Below the pieces are notes generated by a model that saw only the letters and a list, made by a program, of their open reading frames with translations, had not been told where the DNA came from and did no database searches. The translations under genes were made by a program, and so were the position numbers. Positions 58,528 to 64,000 of a DNA stretch of 64,000 nucleotides are shown here, piece after piece (within the stretch, counting starts at the first letter, position 1; every line of letters starts with the position of its first letter). This DNA comes from Amycolatopsis thermoflava N1165 (GTDB lineage: Bacteria; Actinomycetota; Actinomycetes; Mycobacteriales; Pseudonocardiaceae). The stretch is from assembly GCF_000473265.1 (NCBI RefSeq), contig NZ_KI421511.1, positions 6,244,360 to 6,308,359 of the forward strand. Reading direction: 5' to 3'.

Positions 58528-59523
58528 TTGAGTCTCCTGCAAGTACGCGACCTGTCGGTCGTCTTCTCCCGCAAGGGAACCCGCCCGTTCACCGCGGTGG
58601 ACGGGGTCAGTTTCGACGTCGAGCCGGGCCGCACCGTCGGCCTGGTCGGCGAGTCCGGCAGCGGCAAGTCGGTGACCGCGCTCGCGATCATGGGCCTGCT
58701 GCCCAAGCGCGGCGCGACGGTCACCGGCGAGGTGCTGTTCGAGGACACCGACCTGCTGCGGCTGTCCGACAAGCAGCTGCGCGACCGGCGCGGCCGCGAC
58801 CTGGGCATGGTGTTCCAGGACCCGCTGTCGTCGCTGAACCCGGTGATCCCGATCGGGCTGCAGATCACCGAGGTGCTGGAACGGCACCGCAAGATGGACC
58901 GCAAGCAGGCGACGGCCGAGGCGGCGGACCTGCTCGACCGCGTCGGCATCCCGGACCCGAACCGGCGGCTGTCGGAGTACCCGCACCAGCTCTCCGGCGG
59001 CATGCGGCAGCGCGCGCTCATCGCGATCGCGCTGGCCTGCCGTCCACGGCTGCTGATCGCGGACGAGCCGACCACCGCGCTGGACGTGACGATCCAGGCG
59101 CAGATCCTGGCGCTGCTGTCCGAGCTGGTGCGCGACACCGGCACCGCGCTGATCATGATCACGCACGACCTCGGCGTGGTCGCCGGGCTGTGCGACGAGG
59201 TCAACGTCATGTACGGCGGCCGGGTGGTCGAGCGGGCGGAGCGGCACGCGTTGTTCGCCTCCGCCCGGCACCCGTACACGCACGGGCTGCTGGCCTCGAT
59301 CCCGCGGCTGGACGCGCCGCGCGGGGAGAAGCTGGTGCCGATCAAGGGGTCGGTAGCCGACAACATCCCGTGGTCGCAGGGGTGCGCGTTCGCGCCCCGC
59401 TGCCCGAACGCGCTGGACCTGTGCCGGGAGGTCACGCCGGAACTGGAACCGGACACGGGCGGGATGCTGCGGTGCCACAACCCGGTGGGCCGCCCGGTCG
59501 CCGCGGGCGAGGGGGTGCGCTGA
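58528..59523 (+). CDS. ABC transporter ATPase, DppD-like
   Basis: A 331-residue ATPase. Walker [20 protein letters not shown]-loop [13 protein letters not shown], signature [20 protein letters not shown], Walker [17 protein letters not shown] and the switch His in ITHDLG. The C-terminal oligopeptide-transporter region has the Cys cluster [14 protein letters not shown] that can hold an Fe-S cluster in DppD. TTG start four bases after the permease. Confidence 0.95.
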   Translation: MSLLQVRDLSVVFSRKGTRPFTAVDGVSFDVEPGRTVGLVGESGSGKSVTALAIMGLLPKRGATVTGEVLFEDTDLLRLSDKQLRDRRGRDLGMVFQDPLSSLNPVIPIGLQITEVLERHRKMDRKQATAEAADLLDRVGIPDPNRRLSEYPHQLSGGMRQRALIAIALACRPRLLIADEPTTALDVTIQAQILALLSELVRDTGTALIMITHDLGVVAGLCDEVNVMYGGRVVERAERHALFASARHPYTHGLLASIPRLDAPRGEKLVPIKGSVADNIPWSQGCAFAPRCPNALDLCREVTPELEPDTGGMLRCHNPVGRPVAAGEGVR

Positions 59524-60623
59524 TGTCCGAACCGCTGGTGCGCGTGGAAGGCCTGCAGGTGCACTTCCCGATCAAGCGCGGTCTCGTGCTGGACCGCACG
59601 GTCGGGCACGTCTACGCGGTGGACGGGGTCGACCTGGAGATCCAGCGCGGCGAGACGTACGGCCTGGTCGGCGAGTCCGGTTGCGGCAAGACGACGCTGG
59701 GCCGCAGCCTGCTGCGGCTGGTGGAGCCGACCGGTGGCCGAGCGGTGTTCGACGGCACCGACCTGTCGACGCTCAAGGGCGAGTCGCTGCGGAAGATGCG
59801 GCGGCGGATGCAGATGGTGTTCCAGGACCCGCTGTCCAGCCTCGACCCGCGGCAGTCGGTCGAATCGATCCTCATCGAGGGCATGCGGGCGCACGGCCTG
59901 GACAAGGACCGGGAGAGCACGCGCAAGCGTTTGCGTGAGCTGCTGAACGCCGTCGGCCTGCCGGAGAGTTCTCTGCGGAAGTACCCGCACGAGTTCTCCG
60001 GCGGGCAGCGCCAGCGCATCGGCATCGCGCGGGCGCTGGCCGTCGAGCCGGACCTGATCGTCGCCGACGAGCCGGTGTCCGCGCTGGACGTGTCCGTGCA
60101 GGCGCAGGTGATCAACCTGCTCGAGGAGCTGCAGGACTCGCTGGGCCTGACCTACCTGGTGATCGCCCACGACCTGGCGGTCGTCCGGCACATCTCCGAC
60201 CGCATCGGCGTGATGTACCTGGGCTCGCTGGTGGAGGAGACCGATTCGGAGTCGCTCTACGCCGAGCCGCTGCACCCGTACACGCGGGCGCTGCTGTCGG
60301 CGATCCCGGTGCCGGACCCGGTGGTGGAGGACAGCCGCGAGCAGATCCTGCTCGCCGGCGACCTGCCCTCGCCCGCCAACCCGCCGTCGGGCTGCCGCTT
60401 CCACACCCGCTGCCCGTGGCGGCAGGAGACCAAGTGCGACACCGAGCGGCCCGCGCTGCGGGAGCTCGGCGCCGGGCACCGGGTCGCCTGCCACTGGGCG
60501 GAGGACATCCAGGCAGGCCGGATCACGCCGCACGAGGTGAAACCGGAATTGGTGACCGCGCAGTTGTCACCCGATGCGGCTATTCCGCAGGCCGCTTCGG
60601 TGGCCGAAATGCTGGAGCCCTGA
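59523..60623 (+). CDS. ABC transporter ATPase, DppF-like
   Basis: A 366-residue ATPase completing the importer. Walker [20 protein letters not shown]-loop [13 protein letters not shown], signature [20 protein letters not shown], Walker [17 protein letters not shown], His in IAHDLA, and the C-terminal [20 protein letters not shown] overlap with the DppD-like gene. Last gene of the five-gene operon. Confidence 0.95.
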   Translation: MSEPLVRVEGLQVHFPIKRGLVLDRTVGHVYAVDGVDLEIQRGETYGLVGESGCGKTTLGRSLLRLVEPTGGRAVFDGTDLSTLKGESLRKMRRRMQMVFQDPLSSLDPRQSVESILIEGMRAHGLDKDRESTRKRLRELLNAVGLPESSLRKYPHEFSGGQRQRIGIARALAVEPDLIVADEPVSALDVSVQAQVINLLEELQDSLGLTYLVIAHDLAVVRHISDRIGVMYLGSLVEETDSESLYAEPLHPYTRALLSAIPVPDPVVEDSREQILLAGDLPSPANPPSGCRFHTRCPWRQETKCDTERPALRELGAGHRVACHWAEDIQAGRITPHEVKPELVTAQLSPDAAIPQAASVAEMLEP

Positions 60624-60674
60624 CCGGGGTACCCTGGCGACGATTCCGCCGGGGTACCCGAGGGGGCTTTTACC

Positions 60675-61316
60675 GTGCACATCGACGCGTGGCTGGAGAC
60701 CATCCCGCCGCTCCTGGTCTACCTCACGGTCGGCGTGGTGATCGGCGCGGAGAGCCTCGGGATCCCGTTGCCGGGAGAGATCGTGCTGGTCAGCGCGGCT
60801 CTCCTGGCTTCGCACCACGACGGGCTCAACCCCTGGCTGATCGGTGCCGTCGCCAGCGGCGGCGCCATCGCCGGGGACAGCATCGGTTACCTGATCGGGC
60901 GGAAGGGCGGACAGCGCCTGTTCGACTGGGCGGGCCGGAAATTCCCCAAGCATTTCGGACCGGCGCATGTGGCGGCCGCCGAGAGATTGTTCCGGAAACG
61001 CGGTGTTTGGGCGGTTTTCTTCGGCCGCTTTGTCGCGATTCTGCGCATTCTGTGCGGTCCCCTCGCCGGGTCGCTGCACATGCACTACCCGCGTTTCCTG
61101 CTCGCCAACGCGCTCGGCGGGATCGCCTGGGCGGGCGGCACCACGGCGCTGGTGTACACGCTCGGCGTGGTCGCGGAGAAGTGGCTGTCGCGGTTCTCCT
61201 ACATCGCACTGGCGGTCGCCGTTGTGGTGGGTGTGGTGGTCAGCCTCGTCATCAAGAAGCGGATGGGCCGCCGTCACGAGGAGACGAGGTCGGGCAGCGC
61301 GCCCGCCGAGCGCTGA
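60675..61316 (+). CDS. DedA-family membrane protein
   Basis: A 213-residue protein with four to six helices. IGAESLGIPLPGEIVLVSAA, GDSIGYLIGRKGGQRLFDWA, and FGRFVAILRILCGPLAGSLH (the conserved FxRxxPxxR-like segment, here F-G-R-F-V-A-I-L-R) are family motifs. DedA proteins act as lipid scramblases and flip undecaprenyl phosphate or phospholipids. GTG start. Its end overlaps the convergent EamA gene by 43 bp. Confidence 0.9.
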   Translation: MHIDAWLETIPPLLVYLTVGVVIGAESLGIPLPGEIVLVSAALLASHHDGLNPWLIGAVASGGAIAGDSIGYLIGRKGGQRLFDWAGRKFPKHFGPAHVAAAERLFRKRGVWAVFFGRFVAILRILCGPLAGSLHMHYPRFLLANALGGIAWAGGTTALVYTLGVVAEKWLSRFSYIALAVAVVVGVVVSLVIKKRMGRRHEETRSGSAPAER

Positions 61317-62179
61317 CGCCTCGGCAGCGAGCCGTACAGCACCCCGGCCACCACGACCAGGCCGGCCAGCACCTCGACCAGCGCCGGGGTCTCGCCGAGC
61401 ACGAAGAACGCCGCGGACATCCCGACCACCGGCACGAGCAGCGAGAACGGCGCGACCACGTTGGCCGGGTTGCGGCGCATCAGCACGGTCCAGATGCTCG
61501 ACCCGAGGACGGTGCCGATCAGCACGACGTAGGTGAACCCGGCCAGGCCGAGCAGGCCATCGCCGGTGCCCAGCGTGACCAGCGACTCCCACTGCACGGC
61601 CGGACCCTCGAAGATCGTGGACAACGCGAACATCGGGATCGGCGGGACCACCGACATCCACAGCGTGAAGTGGATCGGGTTGTCGGGCCTGGCCTGACGT
61701 GAGCAGAGGTTCCCCGCGGCCCAGCACAGCGCGCCGAGCAGCGTGAGCACGACCGGCAGCAGCACGGCGTTCTCCGCGCGGTGCCAGGCGATCACGCCCA
61801 TCCCGGCCACCGCGGCGAGTATCCCGGTCAGCTGCCGCGCGGACAGCGGTTCGCGCAGGAAGATCCCGCCGAGCAGGACGGTGAACGGCGCGGACGCCTG
61901 CAGCACCAGCGACGCGAGGCCGGTCGGCATGCCGTTGGTCAGCGCGAGGAACAGGAACGCGAACTGGCCGGTGCCGAAGCCGAGCCCGAACCCGATCAGC
62001 CAGCGCAGCTTCACCTTCGGTCGCGGGATGAACAGGATCGTCGGGACCGCGATCACGGCGAAGCGCAGCGCCGCGGCGAACAGTGGCGGGAAGTGGCCGA
62101 GCATCGGGTGCATCGCGATGAAGTTGAGGCCCCACAGGACGACGACGAACAGGGCGAGGAGTCGGTCGCGGACAGACAT
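61274..62179 (-). CDS. EamA/DMT-family transporter
   Basis: A 301-residue transporter with ten helices formed by two EamA repeats: LLALFVVVLWGLNFIAMHPM opening the first, TLLGALCWAAGNLCSRQARP the second. These export amino acids or metabolites. Divergent from a LysR regulator with 110 bp between, a typical exporter/regulator pair. Confidence 0.9.
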   Translation of the reverse strand: MSVRDRLLALFVVVLWGLNFIAMHPMLGHFPPLFAAALRFAVIAVPTILFIPRPKVKLRWLIGFGLGFGTGQFAFLFLALTNGMPTGLASLVLQASAPFTVLLGGIFLREPLSARQLTGILAAVAGMGVIAWHRAENAVLLPVVLTLLGALCWAAGNLCSRQARPDNPIHFTLWMSVVPPIPMFALSTIFEGPAVQWESLVTLGTGDGLLGLAGFTYVVLIGTVLGSSIWTVLMRRNPANVVAPFSLLVPVVGMSAAFFVLGETPALVEVLAGLVVVAGVLYGSLPRRQRSAGALPDLVSS

Positions 62180-62289
62180 GGGCGCGCAGCGCCTCCTTGA
62201 GGGGCGGCGGGTGGGGACCTGTTCAGCGTGCCTGCCGCAACTATGAAGAACAATCGAGATTGTTTGCACCTACTGTGTAGCGTTGCTTC

Positions 62290-63201
62290 ATGGACGTCGG
62301 GCGGTTGCGGGTGCTGCGTGAGTTCGCGGACCGCGGGAGCGTGACGGCGGCGGCGAAAGCGCTGCACTGCACGCCGTCGGCGGTGTCGCAGCAGCTCCGG
62401 GCGCTGCAGGCGGAGGTCGGGCTGGTACTCACCGAACCGGCGGGGCGGGGGCTGCGGCTCACCGACGCCGGGCGGGCGCTGGTGGTGCGGGCGGACGAGG
62501 TGATCGCCGCGGTGGACCGGGCCGAGGCCGAGCTGGACGTGTTCCGCAGCCTGCCGCGCGGCCGGGTGCGGGTGGCGATCTTCCCGTCCGCCGCGTTGAT
62601 GCTGCTGCCCGGGCTGCTGCACCGGTTCGCCGAGGTCGAGGGCCTGGACGTCGAGGTGCGGGACGTCGACATGACGCCGGCCGAGGTGCCCGGGCTGGTC
62701 GCCGACTTCGACATCGTGGTCACCCACCGGGACGAGCACGCCGAGCCGTTCCCGTCGGCGCGGCTCGACGTGGTGCCGCTGCTGCGCGAGCCGCTGGACG
62801 TGGCGCTGCCGCTCGGCCACCGCCTCGCGAAGCGCCGCCGCGTGGACCTCACCGAGCTGGCCGGCGAGCAGTGGATCTCGGTGGACGTCGGTTTCCCGGT
62901 CGACGACGTGTTGCGCTCGCTGGCGGTGCGGACCGGGGTGCGCCCGCAGGTCAAGCAGCGGATCAACGACTTCCGGATCATCGAGGCGCTGGTCGCGGCC
63001 GGGCACGGCATCGCGTTGCTGCCGCGCTACACGCTGGCCGGGACCTGGTCGCGCCGGATCGTGCGGCGGCCGCTGGCGGGCATCCGCGCGGCGCGGCTCA
63101 TCGAAGCCGTCCTGCGCACCGGCGCCGGCACCCGGCCGCCGGTGGCCACCGTGCTGGACCTGCTGCACGCCGAGGCCGCCGCGGTGACGAAGCAGCCCTA
63201 G
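62290..63201 (+). CDS. LysR-family transcriptional regulator
   Basis: A 303-residue LysR protein. HTH MDVGRLRVLREFADRGSVTA, AAKALHCTPSAVSQQLRALQ and GLVLTEPAGRGLRLTDAGRA, then a PBP2-type effector domain (VRVAIFPSAALMLLPGLLHR, DLVVTH-like DFDIVVTHRDEH). It most likely controls the divergent EamA exporter in response to its substrate. Confidence 0.93.
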   Translation: MDVGRLRVLREFADRGSVTAAAKALHCTPSAVSQQLRALQAEVGLVLTEPAGRGLRLTDAGRALVVRADEVIAAVDRAEAELDVFRSLPRGRVRVAIFPSAALMLLPGLLHRFAEVEGLDVEVRDVDMTPAEVPGLVADFDIVVTHRDEHAEPFPSARLDVVPLLREPLDVALPLGHRLAKRRRVDLTELAGEQWISVDVGFPVDDVLRSLAVRTGVRPQVKQRINDFRIIEALVAAGHGIALLPRYTLAGTWSRRIVRRPLAGIRAARLIEAVLRTGAGTRPPVATVLDLLHAEAAAVTKQP

Positions 63202-63339
63202 CCCGGCGCGCCGGCGCCGCCCGGTGAACCGGATCAGGCCGTGGGAGCGGGGCCGGGACGCTGTGGCCGGCGTCACTGTCACATCCACGGCGCGGCCGGT
63301 GCCTCGTGTTCGAGCAGTTCCCCACACGAGGAGGAAGCC

Positions 63340-63828
63340 GTGGAAACCCGGTTCGACCTGATGTCCAACGAGATCGGCGCCAAGCTCGCCAAGCGGTTCG
63401 CGAACGTCGCCGCCGTGCTGCACGCCTCGGCCCTGCCGCAGTCCACACAGGAGCTGGTGTCGTTGCGCGCCAGCCAGATCAACGGGTGCGCCCCGTGCGT
63501 CGACATGCACACCAAGGAGGCCGCGGCCGCCGGGGAGAGCGCGGTGCGGCTCAACCTGGTCGCGGTCTGGCGCGAGGCCACGGTGTTCACCGAGGCCGAG
63601 CGGGCGGCGCTGGCGCTCGCCGAGGAGGGCACCCGCCTGGCCGACGCGCACCAGGGCGTGTCCGACGAGACGTGGGCCCAGGTGCGCAAGCACTACGACG
63701 ACGACCAGATCGCCGCACTGGTGACACTGGTCGCGATGATCAACGCCGCCAACCGGATGAACGTGATCGTGCGCAACCAGGGCGGCTCCTACCAGCCCGG
63801 CATGTTCGCCGCCGCGGTCGCGAACTGA
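63340..63828 (+). CDS. AhpD/carboxymuconolactone decarboxylase-family protein
   Basis: A 162-residue helical protein. LVSLRASQINGCAPCVDMHT carries the CxxC-x3-H redox site of AhpD-like enzymes, then KEAAAAGESAVRLNLVAVWR and FTEAERAALALAEEGTRLAD. Likely a peroxidase-type or general thiol reductase. GTG 63340 follows GAGGAGG. A strong hairpin follows. Confidence 0.9.
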   Translation: METRFDLMSNEIGAKLAKRFANVAAVLHASALPQSTQELVSLRASQINGCAPCVDMHTKEAAAAGESAVRLNLVAVWREATVFTEAERAALALAEEGTRLADAHQGVSDETWAQVRKHYDDDQIAALVTLVAMINAANRMNVIVRNQGGSYQPGMFAAAVAN

Positions 63829-63831
63829 CGA

Positions 63832-63867
63832 GAGAAGGCCGGCCGCACACCAGCGGCCGGCCTTCTC
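63832..63867. terminator. 15-bp hairpin between convergent genes
   Basis: GAGAAGGCCGGCCGC (63832-63846) pairs with GCGGCCGGCCTTCTC (63853-63867). It separates the AhpD-like gene from leuA and can serve both. Confidence 0.75.
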
Positions 63868-63873
63868 CCGGAA

Positions 63874-64000
<127 letters not shown>

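Noticed and set aside
57564-60533. A long minus-strand open frame (about 990 codons) opposite the ABC operon
   Set aside because: It has no domain-like text and opposes three genes with intact Walker motifs. A high-GC antisense artefact.

Overview
The window is high-GC actinobacterial chromosome. Gene content points to the Pseudonocardiaceae, most likely Amycolatopsis or a close relative. The main clues are a mobile element of the pSAM2/pMEA100 type in tRNA-Phe, an XRE(DUF5753)/DUF574/DUF397 gene set, GTG/TTG starts with 4-bp overlaps, and a dnaX - amidase - ybaB - recR order, with leuA nearby, that matches mycobacteria. The genus is an inference from this content; no 16S gene is present.

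Layout. 1-6.4 kb holds housekeeping and small genes: a partial PaaI-like thioesterase, an MHS-family symporter, a lipoprotein L,D-transpeptidase, a cold-shock protein and several small unknown proteins. 6.6-6.9 kb is a tRNA-Glu/Asp/Phe cluster. 6823-18941 is an integrative and conjugative element (AICE) bounded by an 87-bp perfect direct repeat that covers the 3' half of tRNA-Phe and its terminator. Its right half is the core (pra, GntR regulator, FtsK-like traSA, repSA, xis, int). Its left half is cargo: a nested palindrome, a small gene pair, three PD-(D/E)xK nuclease genes on the minus strand in noticeably AT-richer DNA, and a PP2C-phosphatase/HTH pair.

19-38 kb is accessory-flavoured chromosome. 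It contains an unknown gene, the scar of a deleted TetR/DUF2306 divergent pair, an ArsR-methyltransferase operon divergent from a CDF metal exporter, tandem repeats, a Cmx-type drug exporter with a leader-peptide attenuator, redox and AraC genes, a PAS-GGDEF-EAL protein, an orphan ketosynthase, a MetE-like protein, IclR, Rrf2/NAD-binding and pobA genes, an IS982 remnant and a Clp-N-domain regulator with two operator-like palindromes.

38-49 kb has gnd, the XRE/DUF574/DUF397 set, a glycine-rich membrane protein divergent from an OmpR-type two-component system, two glycosyltransferases and the SRP RNA. 49-64 kb carries the dnaX/amidase/ybaB/recR cluster, a P-loop kinase, a five-gene peptide/nickel-type ABC importer, a DedA protein, an EamA exporter divergent from a LysR regulator, an AhpD-like protein and the 3' end of leuA.

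The most promising candidate for an undescribed system is the three-nuclease module at 8338-10722. One protein fuses a TIR/deoxyribosyltransferase-like domain to an Mrr-like nuclease and is translationally coupled to a second small nuclease. All functions are inferred from sequence reading; no database search was run.
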